A stretch of 64,000 nt of DNA from Nitrospirae bacterium JdFR-86 (GCA_002011815.1 MTOV01000015.1:197785-261784); one strand, 5' to 3'. Counted from the stretch's first letter, positions 29,820 through 40,130 are shown. Translations and numbers: made by a program. Notes: generated by a model from the sequence alone, not told the origin.

Positions 29820-29837
29820 TGGCGAAGCGTAAGGGAG

Positions 29838-30452
29838 CTATGCCTTCTTTACGAATTCCCCGAAGGCTTTGAGTATTCTGAGCCCGAGTGTTTGGCTTTT
29901 TTCAGGGTGAAACTGTGTGGCAAAGACATTGTCTTTCCATATCATCGAGGTGAACTCAACCCCATAGTCTGTTACTGTTGCGTTTATGTCCTTGTCCTCA
30001 GGAGCAACATAGAAGGAGTGTACGAAATAGAAATATCCGCCATCGGGTATGTCATCGAGTATTGGAGGACGTCTTAATATTTTTAAGCTGTTCCAGCCCA
30101 TGTGCGGTACTTTAAGGTCGCTTTCTGGAAACCGCAAGACTTTCCCTTTGAAGATATCGAGTCCTTTGCATCTTCCGAATTCCTCTGATTCGCTGAAAAG
30201 CACCTGAAGACCGAGACATATGCCGAGATAGGGTTTGCCTTTTTCTATGGCTCTTATTATGGATTCTGTGAGATTCAGGTCTTTAAGGTTTCTTATGCAG
30301 TCTCTGAATGCACCTACACCGGGAAGCACTACGCCTTTTGCGTTATCAACTGCCTTAGGGTCTGAGACGATTTTCGCCTCGACTCCTACCTTGAGGAAGC
30401 CTTTCTCAACGCTTCTCAGATTCCCCATCCCATAATCTACGATGGCTATCAT
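29838..30452 (-). CDS. hisH: Imidazole glycerol phosphate synthase, glutamine amidotransferase subunit
   Basis: MIAIVDYGMGNLRSVEKGF, VLPGVGAF, YLGICLGLQVLF, ATQFHPEKSQTLG. Confidence 0.94.
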   Translation of the reverse strand: MIAIVDYGMGNLRSVEKGFLKVGVEAKIVSDPKAVDNAKGVVLPGVGAFRDCIRNLKDLNLTESIIRAIEKGKPYLGICLGLQVLFSESEEFGRCKGLDIFKGKVLRFPESDLKVPHMGWNSLKILRRPPILDDIPDGGYFYFVHSFYVAPEDKDINATVTDYGVEFTSMIWKDNVFATQFHPEKSQTLGLRILKAFGEFVKKA

Positions 30453-30517
30453 AGCCTTCTATTATAACTTATCGAGGCTCATACTGGCTGAATTATCGAA
30501 GAGCAAAAGACATTGTG

Positions 30518-31456
30518 TTATTTTTTCGATATGTGAATCCATGCAAGCCAGAAGGCACCAATTAGGATTACAAAGCCTCCAGTGAGTTCTCTCTCCGAAG
30601 GGAGTTCACCAAGTGCCAGATATGCCATAGGAAGGACGAATAAAGGCTGTGCGGTCAGAACAAGGGTGGAACGCGACAAATCCCAATAGCGGTATGCCCG
30701 AAAGGTCATAAGGAAACTCGCGCACGGACCTAAAAACGCCCCTAAAAAAGTAACAAGCCAGTAGGATGTTTCGACATTGAAATCGGCTTTGCCTGTAATA
30801 AACACCCAGAGTGCAATAACCAACGTGGCTATTCCAACCCTGTAAAAGACAAGGATGTTTGGATGTATCTCGGTTACCTTCATTTTCGCTATCAACATCT
30901 GCACAGATGCAGCAAGGCATGCAAGGAGTGTCAGGACAGTGCCGGTGCCTACGATGTGCCATTCCCCGATGACGCTTATAAGACCGCCTAAAAGCATGAC
31001 CGAAGCAGATGCAAGCTCTTTGACCGTCAGTCTTTCACCTAAAACGATAGCACTTAGGATGATAGTTATTACCGGATAAAACCTCCAGAGGAATGATGAG
31101 AATGTCGGGTCGAGCAGGGCAAGCCCTGACCACGAAAGTATCATACCTGCGCCTGTGGCAATCCCCATTAAGATTATCCTGTTTATTGTATGCGGAGGTA
31201 GAGTTAGTTGTCTTCTGTGTCCTGTGGCGAGCACTATGACAAAAGAATAAACAGCCGCGGCTGACGTCCAGACCAGACTGAACGTCTCAGGGTTAAAACC
31301 CTTAAGCCCGTATTTTGCCGTGATGTAGTTCGTGGACAGTAAAACCGCACCTGCAAGCGCGTAGAAAAAACCCTTAAGAGGGTTTCTATGAATGTGGATG
31401 TCTGATTTCATTTGTTTAGAAATCTGATTGTATAGGGTTTCAGTATTAAATGACAA
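30518..31456 (-). CDS. EamA/DMT family transporter
   Basis: About ten hydrophobic segments in two EamA-like halves; start may be at 31411. Confidence 0.8.
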   Translation of the reverse strand: MSFNTETLYNQISKQMKSDIHIHRNPLKGFFYALAGAVLLSTNYITAKYGLKGFNPETFSLVWTSAAAVYSFVIVLATGHRRQLTLPPHTINRIILMGIATGAGMILSWSGLALLDPTFSSFLWRFYPVITIILSAIVLGERLTVKELASASVMLLGGLISVIGEWHIVGTGTVLTLLACLAASVQMLIAKMKVTEIHPNILVFYRVGIATLVIALWVFITGKADFNVETSYWLVTFLGAFLGPCASFLMTFRAYRYWDLSRSTLVLTAQPLFVLPMAYLALGELPSERELTGGFVILIGAFWLAWIHISKK

Positions 31457-31496
31457 GAGCTGTAAGCCTTAAGTCTCTTGAGAAATAAGGCTTTTT

Positions 31497-32774
31497 TTGA
31501 CCCCCCTAATTCCACTATGGTATTATTTTTTAGTGCTTTTAAGTCTTCTTAAACAGTCGTTTTCCAACCAGAAGAAGGCAATGGTTTTGATGGTAGTGTC
31601 TGTTGCAATGGGAACAGCCATTGCAACCTCGCTTATAACCCTCTCGCTTGATATCAAAGGCAAGGTCTCAAGAGAATTAAGGGCATTCGGAGCGAATATA
31701 ACTATTGAGCCTAAGGTCGAAGGGTTTGCTGATATCGCCGGACAGAAGCGGTATCTCAGAGAAAAGGACATCATTAAGGCAAAGACCATATTCTGGAGAC
31801 ATAATATTTTAGGCATTGCACCGTTTCTGGAGGAAAAAGCAAAGATAAGCTTTCAGGACAGGAAAAAGGATGTGACAATTGTAGGCACATGGTTTGAGAA
31901 GGAGCTTCCTCTTCCAGGTGAGAAAACTACATTCAGAGCAGGTGTAAGCACTGTCTCGCCATGGTGGGATATTAAAGGCAGAACACCTGATAAGTCTTCA
32001 GTGGTTCTTGGTGTGTCTTTGGCAGAGGAGCTTGGAATAAAGCAGGGTGAAGAGGTCTTGCTGGACGGGAAACCTTATGTCGTATCCGGTATACTCTCTA
32101 CTGGAGGAAAAGAAGACGAGCAGGTCTTTCTTGATCTTGATGTTGCACAGGAATTAAAAGGGCTTGAAGGAGCGGTCTCAAGGGTTCTGGTCTCTGCCCT
32201 TACGACCCCGATGGATGACTTCGCCTATAAAGACCCTGCAACAATGAGCAGAAAGGAATACGAAAAATGGTATTGCACAGGCTATGTCACATCCATTGCA
32301 AAACAACTCGAAGAGGTGTTTAAAGGCTCAAGGGCAAAGCCGATATGGCACGTGGCTGAAACAGAAGGCAATGTGCTCGAAAGACTGAGCATTCTTGTGT
32401 ATCTTCTTACTGCAGCTTCACTGCTTGCAGCGGCGCTAAGCATGTCAACCACAATGGCGGCAAGCCTTCTGAGAAGGCTTGATGAAATAGGACTTATGAA
32501 ATCCATAGGGGCTGACAGTTTTAAGATAAGCATTATATTTCTGTCAGAGGCGTTTATCATAGGCTGTGTGGGCGGTCTTGTCGGTTATGCCATATCAGTA
32601 GGAGTGGTTAAGTTTATAGGGCTTAAGGTCTTTGGTGCGGTGCTTGAAGAGAGGGTTCTGCTTTTGCCTGTTGCGCTTGTAAGCGCTCTTTTGATAGCCG
32701 CTTTGGGAAGCCTGCTTCCGATAAGAAGGGCTTTGAGGGTAAAACCTGCGGTCGTGCTTAAGGAGGCGCGGTGA
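31497..32774 (+). CDS. ABC transporter permease (FtsX/MacB-like)
   Basis: N-terminal TM, periplasmic domain, C-terminal three-TM FtsX-like core (LDEIGLMKSIGADSFKISIIFLSEAFIIGCVGGLVGY). Confidence 0.83.
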   Translation: MTPLIPLWYYFLVLLSLLKQSFSNQKKAMVLMVVSVAMGTAIATSLITLSLDIKGKVSRELRAFGANITIEPKVEGFADIAGQKRYLREKDIIKAKTIFWRHNILGIAPFLEEKAKISFQDRKKDVTIVGTWFEKELPLPGEKTTFRAGVSTVSPWWDIKGRTPDKSSVVLGVSLAEELGIKQGEEVLLDGKPYVVSGILSTGGKEDEQVFLDLDVAQELKGLEGAVSRVLVSALTTPMDDFAYKDPATMSRKEYEKWYCTGYVTSIAKQLEEVFKGSRAKPIWHVAETEGNVLERLSILVYLLTAASLLAAALSMSTTMAASLLRRLDEIGLMKSIGADSFKISIIFLSEAFIIGCVGGLVGYAISVGVVKFIGLKVFGAVLEERVLLLPVALVSALLIAALGSLLPIRRALRVKPAVVLKEAR

Positions 32775-33859
32775 ACAAAAGGAAATGGTTTTTGCATTTC
32801 CTCTGGAGGTCTCTCAGCCAGCGCAAGGGCAGGGTGGCTGTGGCTTCAGCTTCAGTTATGATAGCAGCAGCCATTGTGGTCAGTGCGCTGGGTATTTCCC
32901 TTGGAATAAGACAAAAACTCGGCGGAGAACTCAGGTCATACGGAGCAAATGTAATTATCACTCCGAAGGAAGAAAAATATCTCAGCGATGAGGTCTTTAG
33001 TTTTTTGTCCTCTGACGTCGAGGTCGAGGATTTTTCAGGACAGCTCTATGCAAGGGTGTCTGTAAACGGTGCTGATGTAGAGATGATAGGACTTGATTTT
33101 AAGAAACTTCAAGGCTGGAGGATTGAAGGCAGAACCCCTGCGGAAGGAGAAATTCTCATCGGCACAAATATAAGAGACGCCCTCGGCTTAAAACTGAATG
33201 ACGCTGTTAAAGTAACCGTTGGTGACAGGGACATCCTGATGAAAGTTTCGGGTTTTGTTGAAAGAGGAGGTCCTGAAGACAATGCCGTTATGCTTGACCT
33301 TGCACAAAGCCAGAGGCTTACAGGTCTTGTTGGAAAACTCAGCGCAGTGTTTGTGAGAGTAAAAAGCAGAAACATCGGTGAGACTGTAAAGGCACTCAGA
33401 GACCACATGCCCTATGTGAATGTAAAGACACTTCGACAGGTTGCCTTTGCCGAAGAGTCTTTTCTTAAAAAGATAGAGCTTCTTATGGCGCTTGTAACAC
33501 TGGTTGTGCTTGTTGCCTCAGGCATAAGCGTTTCAAGCACGATGAGCGCTACTGTGCTTGAAAGGCTGAAAGAAATAGGTCTTATGAAAGCCATCGGAGG
33601 AACGAAAAACAGTATAAGACGGTTTTACCTTGCAGAGGGATGCATAATCGGAATCATCGGCGGGCTTTCAGGCTATGTGCTTGGGTTTTTGTCTGCACAG
33701 GCTGTGTCAAAGGGTGCTTTCGGGTCTTTTATAAGCATTCCGTTTTATGTCTTTTTCATATCCCTCGGTATGGGAGTTTTAATAGCAGTATCCTCAAGCA
33801 TACTGCCTGTAACTGATGCATTAAGATATAAGCCTTCCTCTATACTAAGAGGTGAATGA
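32771..33859 (+). CDS. ABC transporter permease (FtsX/MacB-like), paralog of previous
   Basis: ATVLERLKEIGLMKAIGGTKNSIRRFYLAEGCIIGIIGGLSGYVLGF. Confidence 0.85.
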   Translation: MNKRKWFLHFLWRSLSQRKGRVAVASASVMIAAAIVVSALGISLGIRQKLGGELRSYGANVIITPKEEKYLSDEVFSFLSSDVEVEDFSGQLYARVSVNGADVEMIGLDFKKLQGWRIEGRTPAEGEILIGTNIRDALGLKLNDAVKVTVGDRDILMKVSGFVERGGPEDNAVMLDLAQSQRLTGLVGKLSAVFVRVKSRNIGETVKALRDHMPYVNVKTLRQVAFAEESFLKKIELLMALVTLVVLVASGISVSSTMSATVLERLKEIGLMKAIGGTKNSIRRFYLAEGCIIGIIGGLSGYVLGFLSAQAVSKGAFGSFISIPFYVFFISLGMGVLIAVSSSILPVTDALRYKPSSILRGE

Positions 33860-34527
33860 TGGAATTTATCAGTGTTAAAGATGTGGTCAAGGAGTATGAG
33901 ACAGCAGTTGCTCTTAGAGGAGTGGACATGGATGTGGAAAAGGGCAGGTGGGTTTCGATAGTCGGTCCTTCAGGCTCTGGGAAGAGCACCCTTCTTAATA
34001 TAATCGGAGGGCTTGACAGCCCGACAAAAGGCAGTGTTTTTATAGACGGCGTGGACCTTGGCTCTCTTAGTGAAGACGCCATGGCTCGCTTCAGGCGTGA
34101 AAACATAGGGTTTGTTTTTCAGCAGTCGCATCTTGTGCCCTATCTTACAAGCGTTGAGAACGTCATGCTGGCGCAGTATTTTCACAGTATAACAGATGAG
34201 GCAGAGGCTGTGGAGGCACTGAACAGAGTCGGACTTGGACACAGACTTCATCACCGACCCTCTCAGCTTAGCGGAGGCGAGCAGCAACGAGTCTGTATAG
34301 CAAGGGCACTGATAAACAGCCCAAAGATACTCCTTGCTGATGAGCCTACAGGCAACCTCGACAGAGAAAACACAAGGCTTATTCTTGAACTCCTGAAAAA
34401 ACTGCACTCGGAAGAGCACTTCACTATAATCCTCGTGACCCATGACCCCTTCGTCTCAAAATGGGCAGAACGCCTGCTGACCATGGAGGACGGAAGGATT
34501 ATAAAAGATGAGCCTCTTTATTGTTGA
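33856..34527 (+). CDS. ABC transporter ATP-binding protein (LolD/MacB type)
   Basis: Walker A GPSGSGKST, signature LSGGEQQRVCIARAL, Walker B ILLADEPTGNLD. Confidence 0.92.
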   Translation: MMEFISVKDVVKEYETAVALRGVDMDVEKGRWVSIVGPSGSGKSTLLNIIGGLDSPTKGSVFIDGVDLGSLSEDAMARFRRENIGFVFQQSHLVPYLTSVENVMLAQYFHSITDEAEAVEALNRVGLGHRLHHRPSQLSGGEQQRVCIARALINSPKILLADEPTGNLDRENTRLILELLKKLHSEEHFTIILVTHDPFVSKWAERLLTMEDGRIIKDEPLYC

Positions 34528-35884
34528 AGCAGTTGTCATCGGCTTCAAAGAGGCTTTGAAGCTCGCTCTGGTGTGGCTTGTCTTTTCAGCCTTCCTCCTG
34601 GAGCAAAACAGACAAAAACTCATAATCCCGTTTTACTGGGGCGTTTTCCTGACATTTCTTCTTTCGCTGGTTTCGTTTTTTATACATCCTGACCTTTTTG
34701 TCAAGGATGTGTTTGCAAGGCTTATAGGCTATACATTTTTCGTATTCTTCATAGGAAGTGTTGCTGCTCTTTATCAGTCCTCAGGTGTAAGGCTCTTCAG
34801 GTTCAGGCTTAATGATACGATTTTGCGCCCTGTGGTCCTGTTGCTTACGGTCTTTTATTTTCTGCCTGATATTGTCGGGTCATCCCTCTTTATAAGAGAG
34901 CTTTCGCTTATGAAAGAAAGCTACGCACCTGTTTATGTATCGGCATTGACCGGGTTTGTGGTTACTCTTGCGGCTGTGGTAGCTGTAGCCGGAAGATTCA
35001 GGAGGACGTTGGGCAAGTTTTTCGGTATTGCCCAGTTTTTGCTTTTTCTTTCAGTGGTGAAGCTTCTGGGTGGAGGTATTAAAGGGTTTGCAGAGCTGTC
35101 GTTGATTCCGTCTGTAGAACGCGGGGTGATAAAATTCGTCCATGATGTAGTGCACCAGACATTTGTCTTTTTGATGGTGCCTGACCATCCGCTCTTAAGA
35201 GTGACTGTCTGGAATTTTATAGGCATATTATTCAGCTCAAGCTTTGCCTTATGGATTGTGCTGCTTGTCGTTCTTACCCCGCCGGTTATGTTCCTCTACC
35301 GCAGTTTCACTGCACGGATTCCAGAGCCTGAAGGAGTGCTGACAGGAGCAGAAAAAAGAAAAATCAAGGCATCGATAAAAAGGGACAGGCTGAGAAAGGC
35401 GGTGCCTGTAGCCTTCTTTGTCTGCATTATACTTGTCTCATGGTTTTCAGGGAGAGGAGAGCAGGTCTCAAGGTTTTATAACCCGAAACCAAAGCCCGTA
35501 GTCGAAGACAAAGGTGTAGTCATAATCCCTCTTACAGACCCTGCAATGGATCTCATGGATGGAAAACTTCATAAGTTCTCGCTCCTGCGGGGCGAGGACA
35601 CTGTGGTAATTATCGTGATTAAAAAACCGGACGGCAAACTTGCCGTCTGCCTTGATGCCTGCGAGATATGCCCGCCTGAAGGATATGGGCAGATAGAAGA
35701 CAACGTCGTCTGTATTTATTGCAGGACTCCTATACCTATAGAAACCCTTGGACAGAAAGGCGGTTGCAATCCCATACCACTTAAGGCAACGATGACCGAC
35801 AGGGATATAAGAATAGATGTCAGCGAAATAGACAGGTTGTGGCAGGACGTCAGAGCCGGAAAGACAAAAGAAATAGTCAAATGA
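34508..35884 (+). CDS. Membrane protein with FTR1-like N-terminus and C-terminal DUF2318 Cys-rich domain
   Basis: EAVVIGFKEALKLALVW; C-terminal VCLDACEICPPEGYGQIEDNVVCIYCRTPIPIETLGQKGGCNPIPL. Confidence 0.72.
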   Translation: MSLFIVEAVVIGFKEALKLALVWLVFSAFLLEQNRQKLIIPFYWGVFLTFLLSLVSFFIHPDLFVKDVFARLIGYTFFVFFIGSVAALYQSSGVRLFRFRLNDTILRPVVLLLTVFYFLPDIVGSSLFIRELSLMKESYAPVYVSALTGFVVTLAAVVAVAGRFRRTLGKFFGIAQFLLFLSVVKLLGGGIKGFAELSLIPSVERGVIKFVHDVVHQTFVFLMVPDHPLLRVTVWNFIGILFSSSFALWIVLLVVLTPPVMFLYRSFTARIPEPEGVLTGAEKRKIKASIKRDRLRKAVPVAFFVCIILVSWFSGRGEQVSRFYNPKPKPVVEDKGVVIIPLTDPAMDLMDGKLHKFSLLRGEDTVVIIVIKKPDGKLAVCLDACEICPPEGYGQIEDNVVCIYCRTPIPIETLGQKGGCNPIPLKATMTDRDIRIDVSEIDRLWQDVRAGKTKEIVK

Positions 35885-36876
35885 ACAGGATTAGAGCTTT
35901 TATAAGGATTGTCTCGTCAAAGGAGTTTCTCCTCTGGCTCATAGGCGGCTGGATTGTTTATTATGTCACTCTGGCTGTCTGGTCCAAAGAGGCGTTCGCT
36001 ACGTTTGTTGTAAGTTTAGATAACAACCTGCTGGTACAGGTTCTTTTCATAGTCTTCCTGTTAAGTGCGGTTTTAAATCTTATCAGGGCTGGGGTTTCCA
36101 GGTATAAAAGAGGGCGGTGGGCTGTTGCGTTCTGGGTGCTTCTGCCTCTTGGAGTTTTCGTTTTTATGCTCGGTTTTTTCATAAGTGTGAACTTCAGACA
36201 GATGGAACAGTCACTTGTAGGCGAAGGAGATATCGTAAAAACACGCTGGCAGGAAAAGGTTTACACAGTTAGACAGATAGAGTCTGCGCTGAAAGAAGAG
36301 TTGTTTTATATTGACTCTGATACAGGGATATTTCAGTATGAGCCAAGGATTGTGCTTGACGATGGTAAAGAAAGATTTGAAGTTGGGGTTTTCCCACCGA
36401 AGAAGATACATGGGACGTATTATCATATCCTGAATTTTGGTCTGGCACCCGGTGTAAGGCTCTCACAGGGCGAAAAGGTGCTCAGCGAAGGATATATGGC
36501 TCTGAGAATACTTCCGCCTGGTGCTGAGGACAGTTTCGAGATTCCTTTTTACCCATACAGGTTTTCAGTAAGAATCGTCCCTGAAAAGACTGTTGAAAAG
36601 GGGACAGTAAAGGCAAAAACCTATAATCTCAAGTCTCCCCTCTATGAGGTGACTGTCCGCAAGGGCGAAGACATCCTGTTTGCGGGCGTCTCTACCGACG
36701 GCGTGGAGTTTGACGGCTTTACCCTTTCATTCTTTGAGCCTACATACTGGGTGCTCCTTGAGACTGCAAAGAACCCAGGACTTGCCGTAATGGTTTCAGG
36801 CATCTTCCTTATCGCTGCAGGAGTGCCATTGAGAATGCTCCTGATAATCTATAAGATTATTAAAAGGCAGCGGTAG
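35881..36876 (+). CDS. ResB-like membrane protein (cytochrome c biogenesis-like)
   Basis: Four TM segments around a periplasmic domain; YEVTVRKGEDILFAG...GLAVMVSGIFLIAAGVPLRMLL. Likely start 35881. Confidence 0.5.
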   Translation: MNRIRAFIRIVSSKEFLLWLIGGWIVYYVTLAVWSKEAFATFVVSLDNNLLVQVLFIVFLLSAVLNLIRAGVSRYKRGRWAVAFWVLLPLGVFVFMLGFFISVNFRQMEQSLVGEGDIVKTRWQEKVYTVRQIESALKEELFYIDSDTGIFQYEPRIVLDDGKERFEVGVFPPKKIHGTYYHILNFGLAPGVRLSQGEKVLSEGYMALRILPPGAEDSFEIPFYPYRFSVRIVPEKTVEKGTVKAKTYNLKSPLYEVTVRKGEDILFAGVSTDGVEFDGFTLSFFEPTYWVLLETAKNPGLAVMVSGIFLIAAGVPLRMLLIIYKIIKRQR

Positions 36877-36941
36877 AGCAGGTGTCAAAAATCCGAAATA
36901 TGTTTTATAATTTCAGCCTGGATTTAAAGAGGCAGGAATAA

Positions 36942-38108
36942 ATGAAACCACGTATCTTTAAAGTAGAGAAGTTTCATGCTGAGATAGTCTCAAAGGCAAC
37001 GATGCTGAAGGTCTTGAAATACCTTGACAGGCAGAAGGTCGAGACCCCGGTGCTGCTTCTTGACGGAGACAAGATAAAAGAGAAGGCATCCCTGATAGGC
37101 TCTAATATCAGAAATTCAAAGGTTTTCTATGCTGTCAAGGCGAACCCTGATATCGAGACCCTGAAGCTTATCGACAGCCTGAACCTTGGCTTTGAGATAG
37201 CGTCCGAAGGAGAGCTGAAAATGCTGTCTCTTATCGGGGTTAAGCCTGAAAGGATTATATCCAGCAATCCTGTGAAATCAGAGAAGTTTCTCAGAATGGC
37301 TGCGTCATACGGTGTAAAATACTTTGCATATGATTCAAAAGAAGAGGTGGATAAGCTTGCTCAAATAGTTCCGGATGCAAATGTGTATATAAGGCTTTCT
37401 GTCCCGAACGAGGGAAGCGAGTGGCCTCTTAGCAGAAAATTCGGTGTTGAACCGGATTACGCCATGACGCTCCTTGCCTATGCCCAGAGCAAGGGGCTTA
37501 ACCCCGTGGGCATCACTTTCCATGTGGGTTCACAATGTGTAAATATATATAACTGGAACACCGCGCTTTATAAAGTAAAGGCACTCTGGGATACGGCAGA
37601 AAAAAACGGTATAAAGATGAATATGCTGAACATCGGCGGAGGTTACCCGATTAAATATACAAAGAACGTAGTCAGCATTGAAGCCATAGAGAAAAACGTG
37701 GATCGTCTTATCCATGAGAACTTTCCTGAGTCTGTGGAGATATTTATTGAACCCGGAAGGGCAATAGTCGGCGATGCCGGAGTGTTCGTCACCTCTGTTA
37801 TAGGCAAGGCGAAGAGGGCTGATGAAAACTGGATTTACATTGATGTAGGTGTCTTCAACGGGCTGATGGAGAGCCTTGGAGGCATAAAATACAGTTATGT
37901 TGTTGAGAGCACAGGGGAGAGAATGCGCAACAAGAAATACACGATTGCAGGACCGAGCTGTGATAGTTTTGATGTCATAGCCAAGGAGGTATCGCTTCCT
38001 GAGCCTCAGGTCGGCAGTCTGATGCTGATACTGTCAAGCGGTGCATATACAATATCTTATGCATCGGAGTTTAACGGCTTCTCAATTCCGAAAACAATCT
38101 TAATATAG
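36942..38108 (+). CDS. Type III PLP-dependent decarboxylase (ornithine/lysine decarboxylase-like)
   Basis: VFYAVKANPDIETLKLID, GITFHVGSQC, LNIGGGYPIKY, FIEPGRAIVGDAG; adjacent to speE. Confidence 0.85.
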   Translation: MKPRIFKVEKFHAEIVSKATMLKVLKYLDRQKVETPVLLLDGDKIKEKASLIGSNIRNSKVFYAVKANPDIETLKLIDSLNLGFEIASEGELKMLSLIGVKPERIISSNPVKSEKFLRMAASYGVKYFAYDSKEEVDKLAQIVPDANVYIRLSVPNEGSEWPLSRKFGVEPDYAMTLLAYAQSKGLNPVGITFHVGSQCVNIYNWNTALYKVKALWDTAEKNGIKMNMLNIGGGYPIKYTKNVVSIEAIEKNVDRLIHENFPESVEIFIEPGRAIVGDAGVFVTSVIGKAKRADENWIYIDVGVFNGLMESLGGIKYSYVVESTGERMRNKKYTIAGPSCDSFDVIAKEVSLPEPQVGSLMLILSSGAYTISYASEFNGFSIPKTILI

Positions 38109-38129
38109 GTGGAGGAGAAAATGATCAAG

Positions 38130-38954
38130 TTTTTTGAAAATGCTCCGTTTGTAGCAGTGGAGTACGGCTACGAAGTGGAAAAAATTCTCTACAAGGGGAA
38201 GAGCAAGTTTCAGGAAATCATGGTTTTTGAAAACCCTTATTTTGGCAGGATGCTTATACTTGACGGAGTCGTCCAGTTGACAGAGAGGGATGAGTTTTTC
38301 TATCACGAGATGCTTACCCATGTGCCGATGCATGCCCATCCTGAGCCCAAAAAGGTCGTGGTCGTGGGCGGAGGCGACGGCGGAACAGTCAGAGAAGTAC
38401 TGAAACACAAGTCCGTTGAGAAAGTGTATTTTATAGAAATCGACGAAGAGGTAATTAATATATCAAAACAGTTTTTCCCTACACTGTCCTGTTCTATAGA
38501 CGACCCGCGTGTAGAGATTAAAAACATGGACGGAGCAGAGTTTATCAAAAAGGCTTCGGGAATAGACATCGTTATTGTGGATTCGACAGACCCAATAGGG
38601 TTTGCAAGAAGCCTTTATTCAGAGGAATTTTTTAAATCCGTAAGCAATGCCCTTACAGATGAAGGCATGTGCGTTATACAGTCGGAATCCCTCCTTCTTC
38701 ACCCTGATGTGGTAGGTGAAGTCCAGCATACTATTAAAAGTGCTTTTCCTGTAGTGGATGTTTATACTGCCCCGATTGCCACATACCCGGGCAACTGGTG
38801 GACATTCTCAATAGGTTCAAAGAAACTGGACCCGCGGCAGATGCGGCGCAAGTGCGAACTCGATACCAAATACTACAGTGATGAGATTCATCAGTATGCA
38901 TTTGTGCCAAAAGGCTTGTATGAGAAACTCATGCAGGGAAAGCTCAAATGGTAA
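38130..38954 (+). CDS. speE: Spermidine synthase
   Basis: YGYEVEKILYKGKSKFQEIMVFENPYFGRMLILDGVVQLTERDEFFYHEMLTHVP; VVGGGDGGTVREVLKH. Confidence 0.93.
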   Translation, partial: FFENAPFVAVEYGYEVEKILYKGKSKFQEIMVFENPYFGRMLILDGVVQLTERDEFFYHEMLTHVPMHAHPEPKKVVVVGGGDGGTVREVLKHKSVEKVYFIEIDEEVINISKQFFPTLSCSIDDPRVEIKNMDGAEFIKKASGIDIVIVDSTDPIGFARSLYSEEFFKSVSNALTDEGMCVIQSESLLLHPDVVGEVQHTIKSAFPVVDVYTAPIATYPGNWWTFSIGSKKLDPRQMRRKCELDTKYYSDEIHQYAFVPKGLYEKLMQGKLKW

Positions 38955-39024
38955 GGGTTTGATAGTCTGTTTTTGCCTGCCGAGGCGGTTTTTCCTGTTG
39001 CCGCCAGAGGGTGATTATGTCCCC

Positions 39025-39084
39025 TTGACACAAGTGTAAAGCAAGTGCTAAATTATTTTAGCACTCTAACCGTTAGAGTGCTAA
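39025..39084 (+). promoter_or_regulatory. CIRCE element (HrcA operator) with upstream TTGACA -35-like box
   Basis: TTAGCACTC-TAACCGTTA-GAGTGCTAA at 39058-39084 (canonical 9-9-9 structure); TTGACA at 39025-39030; ten bases before hrcA. Confidence 0.96.
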
Positions 39085-39093
39085 AAGAGGAGT

Positions 39094-40113
39094 ATGCTTA
39101 GCGAACGAAACAGGAAAGTCCTGTGTGCAGTTGTCCAGAGCTATATTAACAAACCTGACCCTGTGGGCTCAAGGTTTGTTACCAAGAAGTATGCGTTTAA
39201 TCTTTCTCCTGCGACCATAAGGAACATAATGGCTGACCTTGAGGAAATGGGTTTCCTGAGTCAGCCACATACTTCTGCAGGAAGGATTCCTACGGACAAA
39301 GGATACAGGTTCTATGTGGATTCCCTGTGCAGGGAAAAGCCTACCGTGGATGCTAAATTCAGCAATATTCTCAAAAGCAAGTTGGAGTCGATTAAAAGTG
39401 ATATATACACTCTGCTTAAAGAGGCAACAGAGACCCTTGCTGCAATGTCTCATTATCTCGTGTTTGCTGTTCCTCTTAAGACCGACAGTACGACTCTTAA
39501 CAGGATTCAGCTGTTCCGCTACAGGAACAAGCAGACGGTGGCAGTGCTTCTTACCAATGAAGGGCTGGTAAGAAGCAAGATGCTTGACACGAACTTCGGG
39601 CTTTCGCAGAAAGACCTTAACAGAATTTCCGATTACCTGAACTCTGAATTCTCCGGCTGCACGATAGATGAGATTCGCTCTGCACTGATAAAACAAATGT
39701 CGAAAGAAAAGGCTTTATGTGATATCCTTATATCTAAGGCTATAGCTATATGCAAGGAAGCGTTGTTCTTCCCGAGCACGGATTTGATTGTATCCGGATT
39801 CTCGGAGCTCATTGGACTGCCTGATTTTTCAGGCAGGATAAAGGAGATTGCCAAGGCTATAGAAGACAAACATACGATTCTGAAGCTTCTTGACAGGCTG
39901 TCAGCCAGTACTGACGGAGTGAAGGTTGTGATAGGTTCTGAAAATCCAATGGAAGAGTTGAAAAAGCTGAGCATAGTAATGGCTACGTATAAGCAGGGAG
40001 ACAGGTCTTTGGGCAGCGTAGGCGTTATCGGACCTACGAGAATGGATTACTCAAAGACTATACCTATGGTCGAGCTGACGGCCAAGTCCATAAGTGCGGT
40101 AATCTCAAGATAA
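39094..40113 (+). CDS. hrcA: Heat-inducible transcription repressor HrcA
   Basis: VDPVGSRFV-like PDPVGSRFVTKKYAFNLSPATIRNIMADLEEMGFLSQPHTSAGRIPTDKGYRFYVD; downstream of CIRCE. Confidence 0.96.
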   Translation: MLSERNRKVLCAVVQSYINKPDPVGSRFVTKKYAFNLSPATIRNIMADLEEMGFLSQPHTSAGRIPTDKGYRFYVDSLCREKPTVDAKFSNILKSKLESIKSDIYTLLKEATETLAAMSHYLVFAVPLKTDSTTLNRIQLFRYRNKQTVAVLLTNEGLVRSKMLDTNFGLSQKDLNRISDYLNSEFSGCTIDEIRSALIKQMSKEKALCDILISKAIAICKEALFFPSTDLIVSGFSELIGLPDFSGRIKEIAKAIEDKHTILKLLDRLSASTDGVKVVIGSENPMEELKKLSIVMATYKQGDRSLGSVGVIGPTRMDYSKTIPMVELTAKSISAVISR

Positions 40114-40130
40114 GTTTAAGGAGAAGAACC

